Assembly (NCBI GenBank): GCA_017480115.1
Contig: JAFVBH010000019.1
Location: 58,897-122,896, forward strand
Source: Clostridia bacterium
GTDB lineage: Bacteria > Bacillota > Clostridia > Oscillospirales > Acutalibacteraceae
DNA length: 64,000 bases
Direction of reading: 5' to 3'
Numbering within the stretch: the stretch's first letter is position 1; the number at the start of each line of letters is the position of its first letter. Made by a program: the position numbers and the translations under genes. Below the pieces are notes generated by a model. It saw only the letters and a program-made list of their open reading frames with translations. It was not told where the DNA came from and did no database searches. This document shows, in pieces, positions 47,686 through 55,067 of the stretch.

Positions 47686-48232
47686 AAAGCCGCCAATAGC
47701 TGCCGTCGCTGCGCGCCATAAGATTCTCGGCAATCAAGTCCCGACGGATCGTGCAAAAATCGTCATGAAAGTCCGCGATAATAAGATTGACCTCACGCTC
47801 GGAATAGATTGTTCCCGGCGCAAATGCTTTTACGATTTCCTCCAGCACGATACGCTCCTTTTTCCGCTGGGCGGGGATTGCTCTCAGTCGGCCGTACTCA
47901 AAAAAAGAATCCAGCACTTTCCGGCGATATATCTGCTCTCGCTGCGCCTGCAGCGATGCGTCATCGGATTCCGTTTTGATAATGTCGAGGATCGTTACCG
48001 CAAACGCTTCGCGGCATAAAGCATACATGGTATAATATTGCGATTTATAGGATCTGACCGCACCGATGTCCGCCAGTTTTTTCAGGTGAAACGAGATCGT
48101 GGGCGCGGTAACGCCGAGCCTTTCCGCAAGACGTTCCACATACATATCCTCGATTGCCAGAGATTTTAATATTTGCAGACGGGAACGGTCAGCCAAACAT
48201 TTAAACAACTGAAGCGCCTCTTGCTCCGTCAT
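47684..48232 (-). CDS. ArsR-family HTH regulator with C-terminal DUF2087 domain
   Basis: 182 aa from the ATG at 48232, with GGGGG at 8-9 nt. Winged HTH (ALQLFKCLADRSRLQILKSL, ERLAERLGVTAPTISFHLKK LADIGAVRS), then a C-terminal DUF2087 domain (FFEYGRLRAIPAQRKKERIV LEEIV, SEREVNLIIADFHDDFCTIR, ENLMARSDGSYWRL). This pairing of ArsR-like HTH and DUF2087 is known in Firmicutes; the effector is unknown. No metal-binding Cys pair typical of ArsR is visible. 4 bp separate it from its upstream neighbour, so they are cotranscribed. Confidence 0.88.
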   Translation of the reverse strand: MTEQEALQLFKCLADRSRLQILKSLAIEDMYVERLAERLGVTAPTISFHLKKLADIGAVRSYKSQYYTMYALCREAFAVTILDIIKTESDDASLQAQREQIYRRKVLDSFFEYGRLRAIPAQRKKERIVLEEIVKAFAPGTIYSEREVNLIIADFHDDFCTIRRDLIAENLMARSDGSYWRL

Positions 48233-48236
48233 GGCG

Positions 48237-48590
48237 TTACCCCCAAATACGAGCAAACGCTTCCTCAATCTCCCGAAGCGCTTCAAGCTTTACTTTTTCC
48301 TGCGCCAGTCTGACAGCGTCGCCGTTCTTTTCCGCTTTCTCATAGGCTATCTTCCAGCCCCGCGGGATATTGTTCATATTGTTCCTGAAAAAATCCCGCT
48401 GCGCGTTTTCATCACTTTTCGCTTTTTGCGCTGCAAGCAGCACCGTACGAAATATATCATAGATATTTCCCTTGATTTTTTCCAGAATCGCCTCGTCCTG
48501 ACGATTATCCGCCTGAAGCGCGGCAAACGTTTGCTTTGACCGGGCGATTTTATCGTCAAAAAAAGCCGTGAATTCTTCGATTTTACCCAT
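48237..48590 (-). CDS. Hypothetical 117-aa helical protein paired with the ArsR-DUF2087 regulator
   Basis: Fully helical, highly charged and soluble: EEFTAFFDDKIARSKQTFAA, KGNIYDIFRTVLLAAQKAKS, AQEKVKLEALREIEEAFARI. No signal peptide or membrane segment. First gene of a two-gene leftward operon with its own promoter and GGAGGG before the ATG. Family not recognised. It could be the co-regulated target or a partner of the regulator. Confidence 0.82.
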   Translation of the reverse strand: MGKIEEFTAFFDDKIARSKQTFAALQADNRQDEAILEKIKGNIYDIFRTVLLAAQKAKSDENAQRDFFRNNMNNIPRGWKIAYEKAEKNGDAVRLAQEKVKLEALREIEEAFARIWG

Positions 48591-48623
48591 ACTTCGTCAC
48601 CCTCCGTGTTGTTTTTTTATTTA

Positions 48624-48652
48624 ATTATAAACTCATCTTCTCAAAAAGTCAA
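48624..48652 (-). promoter_or_regulatory. Sigma-A promoter of the ArsR-DUF2087 operon
   Basis: Leftward: -35 TTGACT (48647-48652), 17-bp spacer, -10 TATAAT (48624-48629), 33 bp before the ATG. Confidence 0.85.
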
Positions 48653-48687
48653 TAACTAATTTGATGATTATAAAATTAATTATACCC

Positions 48688-48720
48688 AAAAAGCGAGGAC
48701 CGCATAACAATGCAGTCCCC
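48688..48720 (-). terminator. Intrinsic terminator of the Gfo/Idh/MocA gene
   Basis: GGGGACTGCA and TGCGGTCCTC pair (two wobbles) around TTGTTA, followed by GCTTTTTGGG. Starts 11 bp after the stop. Confidence 0.8.
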
Positions 48721-48731
48721 GAAATATAAAT

Positions 48732-50036
48732 TTATTCAAAAGTAACCGTCTCACGCATACCGCCGTTTTCTCTGGATTGATCTGCAAGATATACCGATAA
48801 GTGTCCGGCAATGCTGTCAAAAATCGACGTGCATGCAAGGCTGGTCGGCTCCCCACGGACAAAGCTCACAAAATCCGCAGCCAAACGCTCATCGCCGCCG
48901 CCATGACCGCCGAACGCGCCTACCATATCACCGGAAACATTCAAATTTACTTCTTCCACATCACATTCTTTACCGGGCGCGGGGTTTATTTTTGAAACAT
49001 AAAATTTACTCTCCTCGAAATTGCCGTAGATCTCCCCCTTTGTGCCGATGATATGGAGCCGACGCAGGGGCGCGGACGCGCCGCCGGTCATATTATGCGT
49101 GCCCGTAGCGCCGCTGGAAAAATTGACCAGCACACTCTGATGATCTACCACATTGTTATCGCATTTATAGATACATCTCGCATAGGGGGAATCGCTGCGC
49201 ATCAACGCAATCTTATCCTCCAACGTAGGCTGCTCCTTATCCTCCAGCGCGCTCCAAACGTAAAACGCCCATCGGTCGGGGTGATCGATATATAACCGCT
49301 TGGTGGAAAACAGGCAGGTATCCACATGAGGACAGTCCACCATACACTTCGTCCCTGCGTCTGCGGGAGCGTTTTCGGGACGGAACTGGAATTTGCTGCC
49401 CACGGAGGAAATGGAGACCGGCTTGGTATCGCTCATCATCCACATCATAATATCCATATCATGACAGCACTTTGCAAGCAGCATCGTCGTATGGCATTTC
49501 TCGGAATTTGCCCACTTCCCCCGTATATAGGAGGTGGACAGATGATGATAGGATACGTTTTCCAGCGTTTGGATATTGATAATATCGCCGATCTCACCAT
49601 TTGCGATCCGCTCTTTGATACCGTAATAAAACGGCGTATAGCGTAGCACATGGCAAATCATAACCTTGGAATTGTTCCGGCGCGCGCAGTCCACGATTTT
49701 ATACATGTCGTCCTTGCAGACGGCAAAGGGTTTTTCCAGCAGCATATCGTACCCGGCGTTTAAAAGCGGAATCGCAGTCTCCAGATGCTGTTCGTCCATT
49801 GTGCCATTGATCACTGCATCTGCAAACTGGGGAACAGCCGCGAGCCGGGCAGCGTCGTGAAAACAATTTTCCGCAGGAAAACCGAACATCTCCATCGCCT
49901 TTTTACGGCGCACGGGATCGGGATCAGCCACACCGACAATTTTCAGTTTCTCGGGATTGGTAAGCGCCAACCTGCTATAAACAAAAGCCCTGTGACCGGC
50001 GCCGACGATCACTGCTGTAACCGGTTGTTCAGTCAT
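48732..50036 (-). CDS. Gfo/Idh/MocA family sugar oxidoreductase
   Basis: 434 aa from the ATG at 50036, 8 nt after GGAGG. N-terminal Rossmann fold (AVIVGAGHRAFVYSRLAL) and the EKP motif in YDMLLEKPFAVCKDDMYKIV, then the CHVLRYTPFYYG segment and AKCCHDMDIMMWMM with the catalytic His/Asp region typical of the family. NAD(P)-dependent oxidation or reduction of a sugar, inositol or glycoside. Cys-rich VDCPHVDTCLFST insert. It is divergent from GH127 and may act on the same sugars; that is inference. Confidence 0.9.
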   Translation of the reverse strand: MTEQPVTAVIVGAGHRAFVYSRLALTNPEKLKIVGVADPDPVRRKKAMEMFGFPAENCFHDAARLAAVPQFADAVINGTMDEQHLETAIPLLNAGYDMLLEKPFAVCKDDMYKIVDCARRNNSKVMICHVLRYTPFYYGIKERIANGEIGDIINIQTLENVSYHHLSTSYIRGKWANSEKCHTTMLLAKCCHDMDIMMWMMSDTKPVSISSVGSKFQFRPENAPADAGTKCMVDCPHVDTCLFSTKRLYIDHPDRWAFYVWSALEDKEQPTLEDKIALMRSDSPYARCIYKCDNNVVDHQSVLVNFSSGATGTHNMTGGASAPLRRLHIIGTKGEIYGNFEESKFYVSKINPAPGKECDVEEVNLNVSGDMVGAFGGHGGGDERLAADFVSFVRGEPTSLACTSIFDSIAGHLSVYLADQSRENGGMRETVTFE

Positions 50037-50070
50037 TGATAAAACCTCCATGGGGTAACAATCCTATCTA

Positions 50071-50098
50071 TTATAGCGCATACTGATTTAAAATCAAG
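50071..50098 (-). promoter_or_regulatory. Sigma-A promoter of the Gfo/Idh/MocA gene
   Basis: Leftward: -35 TTGATT (50093-50098), 16-bp spacer, -10 TATAAT (50071-50076). Confidence 0.7.
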
Positions 50099-50219
50099 TG
50101 GCACATGCAGGGAAAATGAAATTTCATACATAATTCTTTATAACAATATTTATTCTCAAAATAAATGTTAGGATATAATAGTAATTATCTGCAACGCCGC
50201 ATGAACGGAGAATCAAACA

Positions 50220-52121
50220 ATGAAACAGATGGAATTTACCAATATACATGCTTACAAAGCCGACGGCTTTATTAGAAACTGGCAGGAGATCATACATACC
50301 CAGGCAATCCCATACCAATACGCCGTGATGGCGGATCAACTGCCGGAGCCCCAAAGTCATACGCTGCAAAACTTTATCAACGCCGCCAAAAAAATACACG
50401 GCGTACACGACGAAAACGACTTTACGGGGATCGTCTTTCATGACAGCGATGCGGCAAAATGGGCGGAGGCTGCCGCTTATACAGCTGCAACGACCGGCGA
50501 TCCCGATATTGCCGCCAAGCTCGACGCTGTGATACGCCTGATTGCCGACGCGCAGGAGCCGGACGGTTATCTCAACACGTATTTTTCCTTGCGCCGACCG
50601 GATAAAAAATGGACAAACCTGCTGGAAGCCCACGAATTATACTGCGCCGGTCACATGATCGAAGCCGCCGTCGCCCATTATGAGGCGACAGGCAAACGAA
50701 ATTTTCTTGACGTCATGCGCAAAAACGCGGATCATATTTATAAACATTTTATCACCGAGCGTCACGAGGGCTGGGGCGGGCACCCGGAGATTGAGCTTGC
50801 TCTTGTGAAACTCTATCAAGCAACGGGTGATGAAAAATATCTTGTGCTGGCAAAGCATTTTATTGACGTGCGCGGAACGGACACAGATTTCTACAGCCGC
50901 GAAAACGACCGAAAGGGCTGGAAATACTGGGGCATGAACCCCAAGGATCTTACATATTCACAGGCGCATGCCCCCGTTCGACAGCAAAAAGACGCGGTCG
51001 GTCACGCGGTCAGAGCCGCTTATTTATATGCCGGAATGGCAGATATTGCAAATCTTACCGACGATAGCGCCCTGTTCTGCGCTTGTAAAAATCTCTGGGA
51101 CAGCATCACCAAAAAGAGAATGTATGTCACCGGCGGCATCGGCTCCACAAAGGATGGCGAGGCGTTCACAGGAGACTATGATCTGCCAAACGATACCGCA
51201 TATGCGGAGAGCTGCGCCGCGGCAGCGCTGATTTTTTTTGCCGCCCGTATGGCGCAGGGGGAAATCGACGGCAAATACTATGACATTGCAGAGCTTGCCT
51301 TCTATAACGCGTTTCTTGCAGGGATACAGCTCGACGGAAAAAAATTTTTCTATGTCAATCCATTGGAAAATATTCCCGGCATCTCCGGCAAGATCAGCAC
51401 CCATAACCATGCGTTGTCTGTCAGGCAGGACTGGTTTGCCTGTGCTTGCTGCCCGCCGAACATTGCGCGATTGCTTGCGTCTTTTGGAAAATACGCCTAC
51501 GGTGAAAACGAAGGAACAGTGTTTTGCAATCTGTATGCGGCGGGCAAGGTACAGTTCGGCAACGGCGTACAGCTGCAATGCACGACCGGTTATCCCTTTG
51601 ATTTTAATGTGCAATATTCCATTCAACACGGCGGCAAGGATATTGCAGTGAGAATCCCGGCGTACAGCCGGCATACGACTTTGAAAATCGACGGTAAAGA
51701 AACGGAATATACAATTAAAAACGGGTACATCTATATAAAAAAACCGATAAGCGGCACAAAAATTGAAATACAACTGGACAACATGCCGCATAAAATCTAC
51801 CCGCATACAAAAATATTTGAAAACTCCGGCAATGTCGCAGTTTCCCGCGGACCGATCATTTATTGTTTTGAGGGCATTGACAACGCCGGTGATGTGCTGT
51901 CACTGGCGCTGAAACGCAGCGGCACGCTGACAGTCGGTGCAGATACAGCGCCCGGCGGTGCGCCTGTATTGCATGCGCAGGCGATTAGATTACAGACCGG
52001 CCAATCGCTCTACAGCTTTGATCCGCCGAAAACGGCAATCGATACCGCCACCGCAATCCCCTATTATACCCGCGCAAACCGCGGCGACACCGAAATGCGG
52101 GTATGGCTGCCGGAATATTAA
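50220..52121 (+). CDS. Glycoside hydrolase family 127 (beta-L-arabinofuranosidase-like)
   Basis: 633 aa, no signal peptide, so intracellular. (Alpha/alpha)6 barrel, e.g. LLEAHELYCAGHMIEAAVAH, VTGGIGSTKDGEAFTGDYDL, and AYAESCAAAALIFFAARMAQ. The zinc and nucleophile residues of GH127 are in place: Glu-x-Cys in AESCAAA and the Cys-Cys pair in DWFACACCPPNIARLLAS; in the characterised enzyme this second pair includes the catalytic Cys. C-terminal beta domains (IAVRIPAYSRHTTLKIDGK; AVSRGPIIYCFEGIDN). GGAGAATC before the ATG. Releases L-arabinofuranose from plant glycans. Confidence 0.93.
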   Translation: MKQMEFTNIHAYKADGFIRNWQEIIHTQAIPYQYAVMADQLPEPQSHTLQNFINAAKKIHGVHDENDFTGIVFHDSDAAKWAEAAAYTAATTGDPDIAAKLDAVIRLIADAQEPDGYLNTYFSLRRPDKKWTNLLEAHELYCAGHMIEAAVAHYEATGKRNFLDVMRKNADHIYKHFITERHEGWGGHPEIELALVKLYQATGDEKYLVLAKHFIDVRGTDTDFYSRENDRKGWKYWGMNPKDLTYSQAHAPVRQQKDAVGHAVRAAYLYAGMADIANLTDDSALFCACKNLWDSITKKRMYVTGGIGSTKDGEAFTGDYDLPNDTAYAESCAAAALIFFAARMAQGEIDGKYYDIAELAFYNAFLAGIQLDGKKFFYVNPLENIPGISGKISTHNHALSVRQDWFACACCPPNIARLLASFGKYAYGENEGTVFCNLYAAGKVQFGNGVQLQCTTGYPFDFNVQYSIQHGGKDIAVRIPAYSRHTTLKIDGKETEYTIKNGYIYIKKPISGTKIEIQLDNMPHKIYPHTKIFENSGNVAVSRGPIIYCFEGIDNAGDVLSLALKRSGTLTVGADTAPGGAPVLHAQAIRLQTGQSLYSFDPPKTAIDTATAIPYYTRANRGDTEMRVWLPEY

Positions 52122-52151
52122 AAAAGCCCGATGCAAAAACATCAAGCTTTT
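52122..52151. terminator. Bidirectional terminator between GH127 and pduL
   Basis: AAAAGC-CC-GATG pairs with CATC-AA-GCTTTT around CAAAAA; U-rich on both strands. Confidence 0.65.
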
Positions 52152-52168
52152 CTTCTTTATGCTGATAA

Positions 52169-52744
52169 TCAGGCTAGGATCTCGCCCATAGTACCCGCAG
52201 GGGCAAGCACCGCATTGGCTTCATCGGTATCGATATGCATTGCCAGCGCGTAGCTGTCGCTGACACGCACAACGACATCGCCGAAGATCAGGCTTCTTTC
52301 GGGAGAATTGATCTTAACGGAAACCACCTGCTTGTCCGTAAGCCCAAACTCCGCAGCGTCTTTCGTGGTCATATGGATATGCCGCTTGGCGACAATTACG
52401 CCCTCGGAAATCTCGATCTCTCCCGCAGGACCGACCAGCTTGCAGCCGCCGGAGCCTTGAATATCGCCGGACTCCCGCACGGGCGCTTTCACGCCGATGG
52501 AACGCGCGTCGGTCGCGGAAAGCTCCACCTGCGTCTCTTTTCTGACGGGGCCGAGAATCGATACCGCCGGGAAGCTGCCCTTTTCGCCGATCACGGCAAC
52601 GCGCTCATTGCTGGCGTACTGCCCGGGCTGGGAAAGCATCTTCTTGACGGTAAGCGCATAATCCTTACCAAACAGCACGTCCAGCGCCTCGCGGCTGACG
52701 TGAACGTGCCGGGCGGAAACCTCTACCAAAACTTCTTTTGCCAT
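52169..52744 (-). CDS. Phosphate propanoyltransferase PduL-like
   Basis: 191 aa from the ATG at 52744 after GGAGG; converts acyl-CoA (acetyl- or propionyl-CoA) and phosphate to acyl-phosphate. Two PduL domains with zinc-binding motifs: VEVSARHVHVSREALDVLFG and IVAKRHIHMTTKDAAEFGLT; conserved SILGPVRKETQVELSATDA. PduL is normally part of the Pdu microcompartment, but no shell protein or diol dehydratase gene is near, and no N-terminal encapsulation helix is visible. A cytosolic acetate-forming role, paired with an acetate kinase elsewhere, is likely. Confidence 0.92.
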   Translation of the reverse strand: MAKEVLVEVSARHVHVSREALDVLFGKDYALTVKKMLSQPGQYASNERVAVIGEKGSFPAVSILGPVRKETQVELSATDARSIGVKAPVRESGDIQGSGGCKLVGPAGEIEISEGVIVAKRHIHMTTKDAAEFGLTDKQVVSVKINSPERSLIFGDVVVRVSDSYALAMHIDTDEANAVLAPAGTMGEILA

Positions 52745-52776
52745 ATAATAAATCCTCCATAGCAATATGATACAGA

Positions 52777-52805
52777 TATTTTACACCCAACAGCGCTAAA
52801 ATGCA
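52777..52805 (-). promoter_or_regulatory. Promoter of pduL
   Basis: Leftward: -35 TTGCAT (52800-52805), 17-bp spacer, -10 TAAAAT (52777-52782). Confidence 0.7.
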
Positions 52806-52816
52806 AGACTTTTACT

Positions 52817-52845
52817 ATTGATGAAATAAAGAATCTGTGATAAAA
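52817..52845 (+). promoter_or_regulatory. Promoter of the HAD hydrolase gene
   Basis: -35 TTGATG (52817-52822), 17-bp spacer, -10 TAAAAT (52840-52845). Confidence 0.7.
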
Positions 52846-52884
52846 TTTTCTTGTTATGTTTTCGACAGAAAAGAAGGTTATCGC

Positions 52885-53682
52885 ATGCTTGATGTAAAGA
52901 ATATGAATTTCTGGCTTTTTGATATGGACGGCACATTGTATCTCGGGGATATACTGTTTGATTTTACCATTCCCCTGCTGGAATATCTGAAAGCGGCCGG
53001 AAAGAAATATCTTTTTATGACCAACAACTCATCAAAAAGCGTGGCGGATTACGTAAAAAAACTGGCGCGACTGGGAATCCCCGCTGTGGAGGACGATTTT
53101 ATCACCTCTGCGCAGGCGACGGCGTATTATCTTGAAAAGCATCACAAAAACGATTATATTTACGTTGAGGGGACCAATTCGTTAAAGGACGCCCTGAAAC
53201 GGCATCACTTCAATATTACGGATCAGTATTCCGAGGACGTGACCTGCGTTGTCAGCGGCTTTGACACCGAGCTGACCTTTCAGAAACTGGAGGATCTCAG
53301 CAAGCTCCTTTTGAATCAGGACATCGCGTATATCGCCACCAATCCGGATCTTGTCTGCCCCACGGAATACGGCTACGTGCCGGATTGCGGCTCGGTCAGT
53401 GAAATGATCTATAACGCCACCGGGCGCCGCCCGAAATTTATCGGCAAGCCCTCCCCGCTGATGCCCCAGCTCGCCATGGAAAAATGGGGATACCGCAAAG
53501 AGGAGACGATCGTTGTCGGCGATAGGATCTATACCGATATAAAAAGCGGCATCAACGCCGGGATCAATACCGCCCTTGTGCTGAGCGGCGAGACGACGAA
53601 GCAGGTGCTGGACGAATCGCCGGACAAGCCGACGGCAGTATACAAGGATTGCGGTGAAATTCTTCAGCTTTTAAAAACATAA
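52885..53682 (+). CDS. HAD-IIA family hydrolase (NagD-like phosphatase)
   Basis: 265 aa from the ATG at 52885, 8 nt after AAGAAGG. Motif I FWLFDMDGTLYLGD (Asp nucleophile), motif II LFMTNNSSKSVADY, the IIA cap (GFDTELTFQKLEDLSKLLL, ATNPDLVCPTEYGYVPDCGS), motif III Lys in GKPSPLMPQL, motif IV VVGDRIYTDIKSGINAG. Dephosphorylates a small phosphoester such as a sugar or nucleoside phosphate; the substrate is unknown. Own promoter and terminator. Confidence 0.93.
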   Translation: MLDVKNMNFWLFDMDGTLYLGDILFDFTIPLLEYLKAAGKKYLFMTNNSSKSVADYVKKLARLGIPAVEDDFITSAQATAYYLEKHHKNDYIYVEGTNSLKDALKRHHFNITDQYSEDVTCVVSGFDTELTFQKLEDLSKLLLNQDIAYIATNPDLVCPTEYGYVPDCGSVSEMIYNATGRRPKFIGKPSPLMPQLAMEKWGYRKEETIVVGDRIYTDIKSGINAGINTALVLSGETTKQVLDESPDKPTAVYKDCGEILQLLKT

Positions 53683-53687
53683 ACTCT

Positions 53688-53720
53688 GAAAGACAGTCCA
53701 TTGCGGCTGTCTTTCTTTTA
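53688..53720 (+). terminator. Intrinsic terminator of the HAD hydrolase gene
   Basis: GAAAGACAG and CTGTCTTTC, 9-bp stem, loop TCCATTGCGG, then TTTTAT. Confidence 0.88.
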
Positions 53721-53761
53721 TGGAATATTTTTAACCGAACTGCAAAGTTTCTTCATAATTA

Positions 53762-53791
53762 TTGACAAAAAATAATATGCGGTGTTATAAT
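53762..53791 (+). promoter_or_regulatory. Consensus sigma-A promoter of the secreted EEP-fold gene
   Basis: Perfect -35 TTGACA (53762-53767) and -10 TATAAT (53786-53791) with an 18-bp spacer. The only promoter in the window besides nadE with both hexamers perfect, so high constitutive expression is expected. Confidence 0.9.
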
Positions 53792-53826
53792 TATCCTGTC
53801 AATCAATACAAAAGGAGTCGATCTCT

Positions 53827-54996
53827 ATGAAGAATGTTAAGCGCGTGTTGGCGGTTCTGCTTTCCGTGCTGATGCTGGCTTCCCTTGCGGCTGTCGGCGT
53901 TTACGCAGAGGACGAGCCGGAGGTCAAGACCGGCGCCGTTTCCATTATCAGCTACAACGTGGCGGGTCTGCCCAACTGGAAAGCGCTGACCGGCGAGGAT
54001 ACCGAAACCAACGTGGCGCAAAACCAGACGAGTATCGGTACGATTTTGAATGCCAGCGGCGCGGATATTATCGCTGTGCAGGAGGATTTCGGATACCATA
54101 GCAGCCTTGTCAAGCCGCTGACCAATTATAAGCTGACAACAAACCATACCGGCGGTGTGCCCGGCGGTGACGGCATGAACATCTACGCAAAGTCCAGAAT
54201 CTACAGTGAGACACGCATTCCCTGGGAGAAGTCCTACGGCGTGATCGATGACGGCGCGGACGAAATGACCCCCAAGGGTATCCTTTACGCGGTGCTTGCC
54301 ATCGGTGACGGCGTATACGTGGACTTTTATGACATACACGCCGACGCTTACGGCGATGCAGGCTCCAAGGCTGCAAGACGGGATAACTTCCGCCAGCTGG
54401 CTGCATTGATTAATGAAAATTACGAAAAGAACGGCAGACCCGTGATCGTCACCGGCGATTTCAATATCAGCGGGCATCACAAGACCGAAGCCAATCCCGA
54501 CGGCGACGACGGATTTACCGAGCTGCTGATTGAAGGCGCAGGGCTGAAAGACGCGTGGACAGAGCTGGTCAACATTCAGGAATACGGCGGTTCTTATACC
54601 GACTTCTCTGCAGTGATCGAGGACAAGGGCGCATCTTATACTGATTATTGGGGCAAGTGGGATTCCGTTGAAAAGTTCCTTTACAAGGACGGCACAAACG
54701 GCGTAACGCTGAACGCTGAAAACTTCTATTATCAGTGGTACACCGATCAGCATGCAGCGCAGATCAACGACGAAGCATGGGAAGAAGGCAGAGAGGCGCA
54801 GAACCTTTCCGACCATGCGGCTGCGATTGTTTTCTTTAGCTATACCGCACCTGCGGACTATGCGGAAAATACCGATGATCTGAAAGTGAACGAGCCGAAT
54901 TTCTTAAAGAAGATTTTCAATAAGATCAAAATCTTTTTCCAGGATCTCAGAAAGCTGTTCAGCCATCTCGGCGATTTGTTCAAATACGTAAAATAA
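53827..54996 (+). CDS. Secreted endonuclease/exonuclease/phosphatase-fold protein with amphipathic C-terminal tail
   Basis: 389 aa. Signal peptide (KNVKRVLAVLLSVLMLASLA AVGVYA) then the EEP fold: SIISYNVAGLPNWKALTG, ADIIAVQEDFGYHSSL (metal Glu), FYDIHADAYGDAG, PVIVTGDFNISGHHKTEANP, and terminal NLSDHAAAIVFFSY (S-D-H). Closest in design to secreted sphingomyelinase- or DNase I-like phosphodiesterases; the substrate is not inferable. The last 36 residues (FLKKIFNKIKIFFQDLRKLF then SHLGDLFKYVK) form a basic amphipathic helix. AAAGGAG precedes the ATG. Confidence 0.88.
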   Translation: MKNVKRVLAVLLSVLMLASLAAVGVYAEDEPEVKTGAVSIISYNVAGLPNWKALTGEDTETNVAQNQTSIGTILNASGADIIAVQEDFGYHSSLVKPLTNYKLTTNHTGGVPGGDGMNIYAKSRIYSETRIPWEKSYGVIDDGADEMTPKGILYAVLAIGDGVYVDFYDIHADAYGDAGSKAARRDNFRQLAALINENYEKNGRPVIVTGDFNISGHHKTEANPDGDDGFTELLIEGAGLKDAWTELVNIQEYGGSYTDFSAVIEDKGASYTDYWGKWDSVEKFLYKDGTNGVTLNAENFYYQWYTDQHAAQINDEAWEEGREAQNLSDHAAAIVFFSYTAPADYAENTDDLKVNEPNFLKKIFNKIKIFFQDLRKLFSHLGDLFKYVK

Positions 54997-55015
54997 ACCA
55001 TAAGACAATATACAA

Positions 55016-55057
55016 AACAGGCAGTTCGGAAAAGCTCCGCACTGCCTGTTATTATTT
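55016..55057. terminator. Bidirectional terminator between the EEP-fold gene and nadE
   Basis: AACAGGCAGT-T-CGGA pairs with CTCCG-C-ACTGCCTGTT around AAAG; ATTATTT on one side and TTTTGTATATTG on the other. Confidence 0.85.
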
Positions 55058-55067
55058 GATGATCGCA

